A stretch of 64,000 nucleotides of DNA from Struthidea cinerea. Lineage: Eukaryota; Chordata; Aves; Passeriformes; Corcoracidae. The DNA lies in contig VZTI01000981.1 in assembly GCA_013397865.1 (NCBI GenBank), positions 469,605 to 533,604 of the forward strand. Direction: 5' to 3'. The first letter of the stretch is position 1. The number at the start of each line of letters is the position of its first letter. Made by a program: the position numbers and the translations under genes. Positions 25,093-34,682 of the stretch are shown here, one piece after another. A model generated the notes under the pieces. The model was given only the letters and a program-made list of their open reading frames with translations. It made no database searches and was not told the origin of the DNA.

Positions 25093-26115
25093 GAAAAGCC
25101 CATTTGGATGTGAAAGCAGAGGAGTCGTGCAGATCTTCCCCCAAAACAAAAATAGGAGCTCCAAGTGCGTTTGGAGGAGTTCTGGCACTGCTCGTCCGGG
25201 GATGGGAAGCACGTTAGGAATTGTGCCTGGTCTGGAGCAAGCGGCTGTTGCTGTGTCCCCTGGAATCGTGGCGGTGAGCACAGAGCACAACTCCCCTGCT
25301 GCCCTGGCCTGGATTGGGATCTCTCCGGAGTAAATCAGGCTCCAGGGAGGGCACTGCTGGTACTCCGTCTGTGCCAGGCCTGGCCTGGCTTTTCCAAGTC
25401 CCACGGGTGGTTTTTGATATCCAGAAAAATGAATCCTCGGCGTGGATCTGACCCAACCCCCTGGATCTGAACTCTTTGCGAGTCGAGATCCGGATGCAAC
25501 TTCCCAGCTGCACCCTCTTGTCCCTGAGCCCAACCAAACCCTGTCTCTGAACCACCCACAGGCTTCAGGAAAACGGGGATTGAGCTCAGCTCAGCAGGGC
25601 CAGGAGCCAGTGCTCGCAGCACCCCCGGCCCCTCTTCCCTGCTCTCCGTGGTGAGAACGGAGCAGTTCATGGAAATCTGTTGGATTTCCCCAGCGTGGGC
25701 TCAGCTGGAAGCGTGACGAGAATCAGACCTTACAGAGTTTGGGGTTTGGTTTGTTTTGAGGAGGGAGTGAGCTCCCATCGCGTGCTGGCCCGGTTCGGGA
25801 GGTCAGCGCTGCCAGGAGGAGCCGGGCCAGCAGCTGGGGCTGGATCAGCCCTGCTCATCCAGGCACATTTCTGGGGGTGTCGAGTCAGGGCTATTTCTGT
25901 TCCCACCTCAGCCCTCTCGGCTCACTGGGAAAGCTGATGAAGAGTAAGGAGGTGCTGGGGGAGAGGAAAGAGGGAGAAGGAAGGACAGAGCAGAGCAGTC
26001 TGGGGGGGTTTTATAAAGGAAACTGCAGCGTAAAACCCCTGAGAAAACTTTTCCCCTCAGTTCCTGCTGAAGTGGGAATTTCGTCTCCTGCCATCTCGGA
26101 GCCCTCTCTTTACAG

Positions 26116-26144
26116 CGATGTGCAAAACGCTCAGACTGACCCAG
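26116..26144 (+). other. possible 29-nt microexon (unproven)
   Basis: A pyrimidine-rich acceptor (ccctctctttacag) is followed by 29 bases and then a consensus donor (CCAG then gtgaag). One frame reads SDVQNAQTDP across it and looks protein-like. No neighbouring exons are recognised, and pairs of AG and GT sites at this spacing are common by chance. This is a lead only. Confidence 0.12.
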
Positions 26145-28121
26145 GTGAAGTGGAATATTTCTGTGGTGGTTCCAGCTGAGAGTGGTTCTTGCTGCCTCAG
26201 CCCTGAGCTGGGTGGGTGTGATTTCAGTTTCCCTGGGCAGGTTTTCCCACCTGGAACGGGAATGTTTCGTTCGCTTGGCATTCAGAAGATCTAATCCTCA
26301 GCTATAACCTTTTTCTGTTCCTGTTTAATCATTAGTTTTTCAAATTTTAGGGGTTTGGGGCGAGGATTTTATTCGTTGTGTTTCTTCTGGGCAATATTTT
26401 CACGATAAAAACTTGACGTGTGCAGGTCGAGCCCATCTTTGGGTGGCAGGAGTTGTGCTGGATTAAATTTCTGGATATTATTCCTCATGGAATGTGTCAC
26501 CTTTTGAGATCTCCCTTCCCTTGGGAGCAGATCTTTGCCAGGTGTGGTGTCTGCGTTTCTTTTGCTGTTTAACAAGGGAATTTTTTGCTGCTTCACCTCT
26601 TCTCCGACTCTCCTGGAGCTGCGGCAGCTCTGGGAACGGCGGAAAAGCCTTGGCTTGCAGGGAGCAGAGTTTGGAGCACTTCAGTTCCCAGGGTCACGGC
26701 TTTGCTGTTTTATGGGAGACCATGTGCTCTTTTCCCAGCAGATGAAAGGGTTTTGCTGTCAGCACTTTGAAAAACACCCCGAGCAAACCAAACCCAAGTG
26801 GGACTCCGGGTCTGCCTCTGGCATCTCCTGGGGTTTTTTGGGTCAAGCCACCACTGGAAAAATCCCCCAATTCTTTCCACTGGGAAAACCCACAAAACGG
26901 GCTGGCAAAGGGAGGACAATACAGATGGATTAGCAGCCAGGTAGTGGGGCCAGGCCTTTTTAGGGATGCTCCCATGGATCATTTAACCGGTTTAAGCACC
27001 TGGTAGGGCAAAATTCCCATCTCCTACACGGTTTTTTTTCCTGAATCATGGGGAAAAACCCCATTATTTCTCTTATTTTCCTCTTAACAACAAAGCTAAA
27101 CACCATTAAATCACTTTTACCAAAGTCCTTCTTAAAATGTTTCCACGCTGTGGCTTGGGAGCATTCGGAGAGGATCCAAACCTGGATGTGGTGATGGAGA
27201 TTTAAACTGAGCTCAAATCCTGGAGCTTTGTTTTTGGAATCTGCAGAGATTTGGGCAGCTTCTTCCAGGATGAGGAGTTGATTTGCTGAGAAATGCAATT
27301 TTGGGGTTGACTGCAGCTCTTTACTGACTTGGCACTGGGAGCTCCTCTTTCTCTGAAGGGCAGCTCTGGTTTGTTCCTACATTTCCAGAGCTCAATATTC
27401 CCCTTCTTCCATTTCCCGGCGATGTTTTATAGCCTCCGAACCCTTCTGCAAAAGGGGAGAACGATCAGGAGCACCAAACCAGAACGAAGGGATTGGTCAT
27501 GCTTTGGGGTTGACCTGAACTTAAAGGATTATTTGGGGTTTTCTTTCGCCGAGCGGAAAAACAAATCCGGAGCTTTTCACTCCGAGTGCAAACAGAACCT
27601 TCCCTCACCCCTGGAACGAGCCAGGGAATCTCATGGTGGGATTGGCCTGATTGGGAGGGCAGAGCCAACCTCCACATCCCGGGTGCTTTCTCAGCTTTCT
27701 CATCAGGAGGATGAATTAGGGCTTAATTAATGCCTTGATCTCGGGAAGTGGCGCTTCCCGGATCCTCGCTCCCGGTGCCTGCTCCCAAACCACCCCCGTC
27801 CTTGTCCATGGTCACTTTGTCCTTGAGTGCAACCAGGCTGGATTCTTGTGAATGCCAGAAGGGCAGATTCAGACCTCAATTAGTGAGGTAATTAACTCAA
27901 TTAGCACAGTGAGATAAAGGTCGGGATGTGCTTTTAGGAACTCGTTGCACTTCAGGGCAGCACTTTGAGCTCTTGGAACGTGGCCATGAAATCCCCCTCT
28001 TTTCCAACAAGGTGTTCCTGAGGGTTGAAGAGGATCCCTGCTGGGGCTTGGGCGGAGGGGTTGGATGTTCCTGCTCCACAATATTGATCCTGACTGTGCT
28101 GGTCTGGAACTGGGAGAGCTA

Positions 28122-28215
28122 TGGAATAGAATCACGGGGGGGTTGGACCGGGAGGGATCCCAAACCTCATCTTGTTCCATGGGCAGGGACACCTTCCATG
28201 GAGCAGGCCGCTCCA
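28122..28215 (-). mobile_element. CR1 LINE 3' stub (degenerate)
   Basis: Antisense CR1 remnant of about 95 bp. The plus strand shows 'gaatagaatcacgggggg', 'gttggaccgggagggatcc', 'atcttgttccatgggcaggg' and 'acaccttccatggagcagg'. The 'ggtttgggttgg' block is damaged and part of the 'ccaacccc' block is gone. It lies about 90 bp from the solo LTR. Confidence 0.8.
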
Positions 28216-28305
28216 CGAGAACATTCCATGGAGTGATTTGGTCTGTAACAGGCTGGAATCCAGCGCTGGCTTCATCCCAGAGCCTGGAACGTGCAGTGCA
28301 GGCTG

Positions 28306-28311
28306 CAGCGA
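28306..28311. repeat. target-site duplication, left copy (CAGCGA)
   Basis: Six bases directly left of the LTR. They match the six bases right of it (CAGCGG, 28687-28692) at five of six positions. A 6-bp duplication is usual for class II (ERVK-like) retroviral integration. Confidence 0.65.
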
Positions 28312-28686
28312 TGTCGCTGTTACGTCCGAGGCGCACAAAGAAAACGCCACAGAGTCCAGGCTCATGAACAGTGGAAGCCGAAGCTTTTCTTTAATAATTT
28401 TCTGACTACTTTTATAGGATAGATGGCAAAAGTGTGTTGAGTGGCAATAGGTAATTGGTTCCTCGGCCATCCACCCCTTGAGAGGATTGGCCAAGTCTTA
28501 AGAGACCTATTCCATAATATTTTCAAAGTCAAAGCCATAACAATCTTGCAAAACAGCCTGCGGGTGCAAGAAGTTTATGGAACTGTGACCTTGTTTAAAA
28601 TAGTTTACATGGGAAAGACAGTCTGCTCCCAGAAGAGTGAGAAAAGGCTGAAGAATTTCTCCGCTTCCAGCTTTTTAGCACCTACA
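28312..28686 (-). mobile_element. solo LTR of an endogenous retrovirus, class II-like
   Basis: This 375-bp element reads, on the minus strand, from TGTAGGTGCTAAAAAGC to GTAACAGCGACA, so it has the canonical TG...CA ends. On the sense strand there are CCAAT motifs, then a TATA box CTATAAAAG (28409-28417), an ATTAAA poly(A) signal (28390-28395) and a CT/GT-rich U5-like end. The poly(A) signal lies upstream of the expected cap site, as in beta- and alpharetroviruses with a short R region. No internal viral genes or second LTR are present, so it is a solo LTR left by recombination between two LTRs. Confidence 0.85.
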
Positions 28687-28692
28687 CAGCGG
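28687..28692. repeat. target-site duplication, right copy (CAGCGG)
   Basis: Right partner of the 6-bp duplication flanking the solo LTR. One mismatch separates it from the left copy, consistent with some age. Confidence 0.65.
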
Positions 28693-29654
28693 GACACTGG
28701 GACGCTCGGCTCCGCCGCTCCCGCCTGGCCGGGAGCAATCCCAGCTGATGGCACTCGAGAAGCCACCGAGGGTCCCTCCAACTGCGGTCACCCGCGGACT
28801 CGGTGTTCCTGGGGGGATCGGCGCTCTGACGAGGAAGAGGAACGAAGGATTGCTGCACTGCTGTCAGCACCTCCGGATCCGGGCAGCGCTGCCTCTTGGA
28901 ACGCGGGAACGCTCAGCCCTGGAGCTGAGCGTGGAGCTGGGGGTGCCGCAGCCTGGGAGTTCCAGCGGGGCTGTGCTGGCGAGTGATGGCTCTGTTGGAG
29001 GTGCTGACGGATTCCGGGGGAGCTCCTGGGGCCAGGTTCCGTTCCTGGATGTATGGAAAACCAGGACACCTCCGTCTCCTCCGTCTTCCAGCTCTTTCCC
29101 TGCTGCTTTTCGTTTTGTTGCCATCTCTCCTCATTTAGAGACTCCCTTTTGGGAGATGTCTTTCTTCCATCTTCCCCCTGCTCATCCCTCATGTTGCCTC
29201 CTCCGTGCTTCTCCAGCCTTTGCTGTCGGAGGCAGCTTGTCCATGATTTTCCATGTTTATTGGGACATATCCGTTATCCTCAGGGCTGATTTTTCTGTGG
29301 ATCTCCCAAATTCCTGCTGCAGTGGCCTCTCCCAGCTTTGCCTGTTGTTTTGTGGAGCCGGGGAGTCCGAGGGAAACTGGGGAATGTGGCACGGGGGGGT
29401 TTCTGTGTGGCAAACCTGGAGCTTCCCGGCCTCCTGCCTCTTCTCAAATCCATGCAAAGCAAGATAAATACTCCCTGTCCTGCCGTAAGTTGGATTGGAA
29501 ACGGGCAAGCCTCACTTAAACTGAGAGACAAAACCGTTCCTGGGTTTGCTCAAGTCTCCCCCACGTGCAGGAAATAAATGTTCAAATTATTCCTGAGGGC
29601 GACTCCCTCATGTGACACCAGAGAGTTTGAGGTGGCTTTAACGGCAGGAAGCTG
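28693..29654. other. CpG-rich patch then unique sequence
   Basis: The first 350 bases (about 28693-29045) are strikingly rich in CpG. I count about 27 CpG in the 300 bases from 28681, close to the number expected from base composition, whereas most of the window is CpG-poor. An open plus-strand frame starts at ATGGCACTCGAG (28748), but its translation is not recognisable. The patch lies upstream of the LTR's 5' end in the LTR's own orientation. It could be a CpG islet promoter, or simply unmethylated or recently acquired sequence. The rest shows nothing notable. Confidence 0.4.
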
Positions 29655-29828
29655 CATCAGGGGAGGGTTAGGTTGGATTTTAGGAAAAGGTTCTTCCCCA
29701 GAGGGTGGAAGAGGCTCCCCAGGGAACGGGCGCGGCTCCAGGAGCGTTTGGGATGCACGGGGTGGGACTGTTGGGGGTCTGTGCAGGGCCAGGAGCTGGG
29801 TTTGGATGATCCCTGTGGATCCAACTCA
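29655..29828 (+). mobile_element. CR1 LINE 3' fragment, distinct subfamily
   Basis: Sense CR1 tail from a different subfamily than most copies here. It shows 'aggggagggttaggttggat', 'tttaggaaaaggttcttcccc', 'agagggtggaagaggctcccc', 'agggaacggg', 'caggagcgtttggga', 'ggtctgtgcagggccagg' and 'tggatgatccctgtgga'. The usual final 'cccttccaactcagaatattct' tail is mostly missing, so the 3' end is eroded. Confidence 0.88.
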
Positions 29829-30399
29829 CTTAATTGCGTTCATGTCTGCATTCAGGAGCAAAAACGCTCCTAAAAGCACCTGTGGGTGATCCCCCTGTTC
29901 CTGTGGAGCTCGACATCCCTCTGGGAATCAGGGACACACACGCTGCAGTCGGGAATGTGCCTTTGTGGGTGCTCCTTTCCACCGCGAGGCCCCGCTGTCC
30001 GGGTGTCTGTGGCGGGGAGGCTCTGCAGACATCCAGCCCTTGTCCACGTTCCCCTTCCAGGTCAGCTTCGCCTCCCCTTGGATGGAGTGAAAGCAAACAG
30101 ATGTTCCCGGAGAGCCGGGCTGACCTGGAAACCATCAATTAGGGAGCGAGGGAAGGAGGAGAGCGCAGGGTTCGGATTTCCTTTGAGGGGAGCTATTTTT
30201 AGGCTCAGGACAAGTTAACAGCAACCTGCTGCTGCGGCCAGTGGGGAAACGAGGGATGATGGCTTCCTTTCGGAGAGGGGTGGTTCCTGGAGTGCTGTGA
30301 GTCCTGGGATTAGTTTAAGCGAAGTTTAGATAGATTATCATTTGGGGGGAAAAAAAAGCGTGGATGTGTGTCCCTAGTCTAGGCCCGGAAGGATCGGAG
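29829..30399. other. non-coding unique sequence
   Basis: No gene or repeat is recognised between two CR1 copies. A short run of A residues lies at 30352-30358. Confidence 0.5.
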
Positions 30400-30722
30400 G
30401 ATCATGGAGCGGTTTGGGTTGGAAGGAAACTCAAAGCTCCTCTCACTCCACCCCCTGCCGTGGGCAGGGACACCTTCCACCATCCCAGGGTGCTCCAAGC
30501 CCCGTCCAGCCTGGAACAGTTCCAGGGATGGGGCAGCCACAGCCGCTCTGTGCCAGGGCCTCCCTGCCCTCCTCGTAACAAACCTGCTTCGGCTCCTAAC
30601 CCAGTCATGGGTTTATTTTTGTGGCATTGGATCTTCCCGCCAGCTAAACCGAGCTTGTTTTTGGACTCTGGCTTGGTTACATTTTCCGATGACAGCCTGG
30701 CAGGTTCCCAGAGCCGTGCCAC
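30400..30722 (-). mobile_element. CR1 LINE fragment with a shared non-standard extension
   Basis: Bases 30400-30576 are an antisense CR1 tail ('gcggtttgggttggaaggaa', 'ccgtgggcagggacacc', 'accatcccagggtgctcc', 'ggggcagccacagccgctc'). Beyond the point where other copies continue with 'aattccttcccaatatccc', this copy instead reads 'taacaaacctgcttcggctc', 'tgggtttatttttgtggcat', 'ccagctaaaccgagcttgt' and 'agcctggcaggttccca'. The copy at 32233-32548 has a diverged version of the same extension, so the extension seems to belong to the source element. Confidence 0.8.
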
Positions 30723-30784
30723 CCCTCTGCCTCCCTGCAGGAGAGCAGGGAATGGGCGCTAATCCCGGTGCTCCTTCCCCACAG

Positions 30785-31181
30785 CTGCGTTCCCAAAGCT
30801 GGGAAGCTCGTGGGCTTGTGTGAAATGACCCCAGCTCGGTTTGTCCTGCGCTGCTCAGCCCTGGCAGGCCAAAGGCCACACGAGCTGCTCACGCTGCATC
30901 CCGAGCTCCCGAGCACCTGGGCCCAGTTCCTGGAAACCTTAGAGCCGTGGAAGCAGCACATGGAAGTGCTGGGGCTGGAAGGGCAGGGCTGGAGCGGCCC
31001 TTGGGAGTGTGTGGGAGTCCTGGTGTCGTGTTCAGCCACGGAACCTCCCCAGCTCCATCCTCGGGGAGGGATCTGTGCTGTGCTGGAGCGCTGGCCAAGG
31101 AGCAGTGAGATGAGAGCGGCACAAAGCCAGGAGCGCGGAGCAGGCTGTGGGCTGTGGCACCGGGAACAGCGGGAGTGGTGA
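30785..31181 (+). other. possible terminal coding exon of an unrecognised transcript
   Basis: A pyrimidine-rich acceptor (ctccttccccacag, ending 30784) opens a frame of about 131 codons that ends at TGA 31179-31181. The translation begins CVPKAGKLVGLCEMTPARF and includes LPSTWAQFLETLEPWKQHM. Codons favour CTG, GTG, GAG and CAG. A poly(A) signal follows at 31570. I do not recognise the protein, the opposite strand is also open, and no upstream exon is identified, so this may be a non-coding RNA exon or chance. Confidence 0.2.
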
Positions 31182-31569
31182 GCCCTGGGCATCCACAGCT
31201 TGGGCACGGCTTGGCACGGCCCTCTTGCTGTTATCCGTGCTGCCCAGGGAGCTTTTCCAGCCCGAGGATCCAGGGAATTGTGTGGCAGCGCTGAGGACAT
31301 GCGGGCAGGTGTTAAAGCCTGGCTCCGTGTGCTCGCAGATGTTTTCCAAGCACAGAGGCAGGGCCTGGGGTGGGTTCCCATCCTTAGTGAGGTGTTTCTG
31401 GGGGAGTTTTTTCTCCTCTCTCCACTTTTTGGGGCAGGTCCTCTGCCACGTTGTGGTGGGGGGCAGCGCAGGTCACAATTTACTGTCACCTTGCCCCCTG
31501 GAGTAACTCGTTGTCCCCACTGAGACAGAGCCCCGTGCGCGGCGGTTTCCTGGAGAGCAGAAGGACTTC

Positions 31570-31575
31570 AATAAA
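31570..31575 (+). terminator. possible poly(A) signal AATAAA
   Basis: AATAAA is followed directly by a GT-rich element (TGTGTTTGACTTCTC), the usual arrangement of a mammalian- or avian-type cleavage site. It lies about 390 bp after the stop of the possible exon at 30785. AATAAA also occurs many times elsewhere in the window without such context. Confidence 0.3.
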
Positions 31576-32232
31576 TGTGTTTGACTTCTCTTAAGCATCA
31601 CATTCCTGGCTCCTCTGGAAATCAATCATCCCTCTGTCAGAACCTCCCCGCCCTCCCAGCCCAGGCCTGCAAGTCGGGAGTTCCACGGAATTCAGTGAGG
31701 TTTCTGGTGCTCCCAGCGCGTTCGTGGGAGCAAGACTGGACTTGCTGCTCCGGGAAGGGGATGACGGACGGGGCTTGTTTTTGTGCTGCCATGGAAGCGC
31801 TGTGGGTTCACCCAGATTTAGTCATCGCACGGACAAAGAATTCCCTTCTGCAGCTTAATCCGTGTCAGGCCTGGCAGGAGGAGAGGGGCTCTCCCCTCTG
31901 CTGTAGGGAAGGAGTTGGAAGATGTTTCCCCTTGGAAAGGCTCCTGCTCGTGCGTGTTTGTGTTGCATTAAAAGGTGTTTAATCCTGTAAACTTCCCGCC
32001 TGTAATGCTGCCACATAATCCTGTCCCTGGATCATCAAAATCCCTGGATCACCGTCCTTGATGTGCTGGTTTGGGATGGGGAGGCAGCTGAGCCCGGGCT
32101 GGACAGGTGAGCGCCTGTGGGGGTGGGACAAGATGGTCTCAAGGTGCTTCTTGTGCAGCCAAGGAAAAGCATCAGGGAGGATGGGATTGCAGAGCCCAGG
32201 GGGAGAGGGACCAAAACATCCTTGAAATTGTA

Positions 32233-32548
32233 GGATCATGGAATGGTTTGGGTTGGAAGGGACCTTAAACTCATCTCATTCCTGCCCTGCCGTGGGGACA
32301 CCTTCCACTGTCCCCGGTCGCTCCTGGCTTTGGACACTTCCAGGGCTGGGGCAGCCACAGCTTCTCTGGGCAACCTGTGCTGGTGTTTTACCACCTTCCT
32401 AACAAACCTCCACCTGCCTCAGATCCCAGTGCTGTTGTGGGATTATTTTTGTAGGATTGAACTTTCTCCCAGCCAAGACAAACTTCTTTTGGGGCTTGGG
32501 GTTGCTTGTAATTCTTGGGAACAACCTGGCAGGTGTCCAGACACCCTC
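32233..32548 (-). mobile_element. CR1 LINE fragment with a shared non-standard extension
   Basis: Bases 32233-32399 are an antisense CR1 tail ('gatcatggaatggtttgg', 'gttggaagggaccttaaact', 'gccgtggggacaccttcc', 'ggggcagccacagcttctc'). It then departs from the standard CR1 body into 'taacaaacctccacctgcct', 'gtgggattatttttgtagga', 'cccagccaagacaaacttc' and 'aacctggcaggtgtccag', matching the extension at 30577-30722. The left flanks of the two copies do not match, which argues for two insertions of one composite source rather than a segmental duplication. Confidence 0.8.
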
Positions 32549-33002
32549 TGCAGGTGAAATACCTGCAGCAGAGCTTAGATCTCGTGTCCAAGTCATTTCC
32601 ATTGCTGCAGCGTGGATTTGTTGGGAGAGGCATGGAATTTTTTGTGTCATCGCTTGTGAGTGAGGAAAATTCACGGCATGATCACAGCTGCTGAGCATGA
32701 ACTGCGTTATTCTGGAGGTCCTCTCCTTTTTAATAAAAAATGGGTTGGCTGAATAATGTGAACGATTTGAGCGTTTTCTATAGGACTGGATTGCGGGCAT
32801 GTTTGTTTAACCTACAGCGAGAGACCCCAAATCCGTGGGGTTTAATTTGGACGCATATTTTACATAGGTGAGATGACAAGGTTATTAAAAATGAAGCCGC
32901 TGTTGATGTAAAGCACGAACAGACATCAGCAGTGAAGCCTCTGAGGGGGCTTTTCCTTCCCCTCAGCAGAACCCTCCACCCCTGGAGCGAAAAGCTGAGA
33001 TC
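32549..33002. other. AT-rich unique sequence
   Basis: No gene is seen. The stretch 32690-32910 is AT-rich with several TTAAT and AATAAT runs, in contrast to its GC-rich surroundings. Confidence 0.45.
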
Positions 33003-33148
33003 CCAGAATCATGGAATGGTTTGGCTGGGAAGGGACCTTCAAGATATCCAGTCCCACCATCTCAGGGTGCTCCGAGCCCCGTCCAACCTGGCCTTGGACG
33101 CTTCCAGGGATGGAGCAGCCACAGCTTCTCCGGGCACCCTGTGCCGCT
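33003..33148 (-). mobile_element. CR1 LINE 3' fragment
   Basis: Antisense CR1 tail of about 145 bp: 'cccagaatcatggaatggtt', 'tgggaagggaccttcaagat', 'tctcagggtgctccgagcc', 'ccaacctggccttggacgc' and 'gcagccacagcttctccggg'. The 'gggcagggacaccttcc' block is deleted, as in the copy at 8921. Confidence 0.92.
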
Positions 33149-33512
33149 TTTATCCTTAGGGAAAAGGCAGGAGGACTGGATCTATCAGTGACTCTTTTCC
33201 TCGGGGTTTTGGTTGCTTTGGGGGATGAGCCAGACTGAATTTCCTACAAACCCGGGGTTGTCCATGTGGGAGTGGCTGTGGGGCTGAGCCCCAGCAGCAG
33301 CCCCAGGCAGGAGCAGTTTTCAGGGGCAGCCCCAGCCCTGGAAGCGTTTGGCACAAAGGACAGGTGGAGGTGGCGTGCCGGAGCAGAGGGAGGATCCTGG
33401 GGGGCTGATTGATGTTCACCTTCAATCAAACTCCTCCGAGCTCTCGGTGCCGTATTTTTGAGCCATGTCCATCACCCTGTAAATCAATCAAACCCCCTCA
33501 GCTTTGCCTCAG

Positions 33513-33612
33513 AGCAAGACCCAGCTGCAGCTGAGCGGGAGCACCAACGGGGCGGTGCCGCAGCTCCGCATCCCCTTCCTCTGCTCAGATCTCCTTCCTT
33601 TTCCTCACCTTG
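33513..33612 (+). other. possible 100-nt internal exon (unproven)
   Basis: An acceptor-like site (ccccctcagctttgcctcag) precedes an open segment reading SKTQLQLSGSTNGAVPQLRI, with GC-rich third positions. It ends at a consensus donor (CTTG then gtgagg, 33613). The first 20 residues look protein-like and the second part (FLCSDLLPFPHL) less so. The family is not recognised and no joined exon is identified. Confidence 0.18.
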
Positions 33613-34188
33613 GTGAGGAAAACAAGGAATCACTCAGCAAAGTGACGTGGGATGTAATTCCCGTGGCTCTGTGGGGTGACCCTAGTCAGGTTTTATCCTT
33701 CCCCTGTTTCTCACCCACCCTCTCTCCTGTTAATTCTGAGGAAAATCCGTGCTCATGCTGGAGGAATGCTCCTGGAGCAGGTCTGGTGTGGGTTTTTGGG
33801 GTATGATGCACTTGTGGTTCTTCCTGCCTTGGTGCTGATGGAGATTCCCGACTCCTCGGAAAACTGGCTCCGTAGCGCAGACCTTTAAGGGAATTTGGAA
33901 CACGTGGGATGAGGCAATGAGGGCTGGGAGAGGGAGGTGCTGCTGGAGAGCCCCAGCCAGCAGCACTGAGGATGTGCTGGAGGACACAGGGAATGTGCCA
34001 GGAACGCATCCAGGTGCACATCCCAAAATTCAGCTGCTCCTGGCCCTCAGAAGAAAGTGGGAACACCAGGACTTGCCCTTTCCAAGGTGTGTTATTTGTG
34101 CTTCCAAAGAATAAAGGAAAGAGAAGTAAACCAAGGGCCTGGATTTCAGTTTTACTGGGATAAAAGCAGAACGTGGCATGGTCCTGTT

Positions 34189-34236
34189 AATTAATAATTA
34201 ATATTCTCCTTTAATTAATAATTAATATCCTCCTTT
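34189..34236. repeat. 24-bp AT-rich tandem duplication
   Basis: Two adjacent copies of aattaataattaatattctc plus cttt, differing at one base. Confidence 0.92.
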
Positions 34237-34471
34237 CTACCTTCTTTGGAGGCAAATGTTTGGTTCGAAGCCTCTCTGTTGCGTGTGTGAGAGAAATCTT
34301 AGGAGCAGTCCGAGCATTCCTGCAAATCTGAGGGGATTCCTGATTGCTTCCCATCCCAACAGCAAAACCACTTGGAAAAATGCCCCGTGGCCCCCTGCCC
34401 TCTCCGAAGGGCTGTGTGATGACATGTCCTGAGTCTCATCCCAGAATCCCAAATAATCCTGCTTGATGTCA

Positions 34472-34682
34472 GTTGGAGGCCGTTCCCCCTCATCTGTCAC
34501 TACCTGCCGGTGCAAAAAGTCACTTTCCCTCTCTTTTCCAGTTCCTCTTTAAGCACTGGAAGGGGCTCCAAGGTCTCCCTGGAGCTTTCCTTTCTCCAGG
34601 CTGAGCATCCCTGTGCTCTCCTCTGGACCTGCTCCAACAGCTCCTTGTCCTTCTCGCGCTCAGGACCCCAGACCCGGAGTCA
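34472..34682 (-). mobile_element. CR1 LINE internal fragment
   Basis: This antisense CR1 piece comes from upstream of the usual 3' tail. The plus strand shows 'ggccgttccccctcatctgtc', a short 'agcactggaaggggctccaagg' segment, 'tctccctggagctttccttt', 'ctccaggctgagcatccc', 'tcctctggacctgctccaac' and 'ctcaggaccccagacccgga'. These match the CR1 segment just 3' of ORF2. The 3' terminal 250 bp are absent, so the element is broken at both ends. Confidence 0.85.

Larger units (their letters stand above)
22786..28121. other. non-coding unique sequence, 5.3 kb without a transposon
   Basis: No gene is recognised. It contains a short (GGAA)n run near 23185-23203, a (GGA)n tract, a possible 29-nt microexon (26116-26144) and an AT-rich island at 27866-27935 with TAATTAA, CAATTAG and AGATAA sites. 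This is the longest stretch in the window without any recognisable mobile element. Confidence 0.5.
30723..32232. other. unique sequence holding a possible transcript end
   Basis: Apart from the possible exon at 30785-31181 and the poly(A) signal at 31570, nothing is recognised. The sequence is GC-rich until about 31590. Confidence 0.4.
33149..34471. other. unique sequence with one possible exon and a small tandem repeat
   Basis: It contains the possible exon at 33513-33612 and a 24-bp AT-rich duplication at 34189-34236. Nothing else is recognised. Confidence 0.45.

Noticed and set aside
28441..28986. 181-codon plus-strand frame across the LTR
   Set aside because: Its first third is the antisense of the solo LTR, so it is not a gene.
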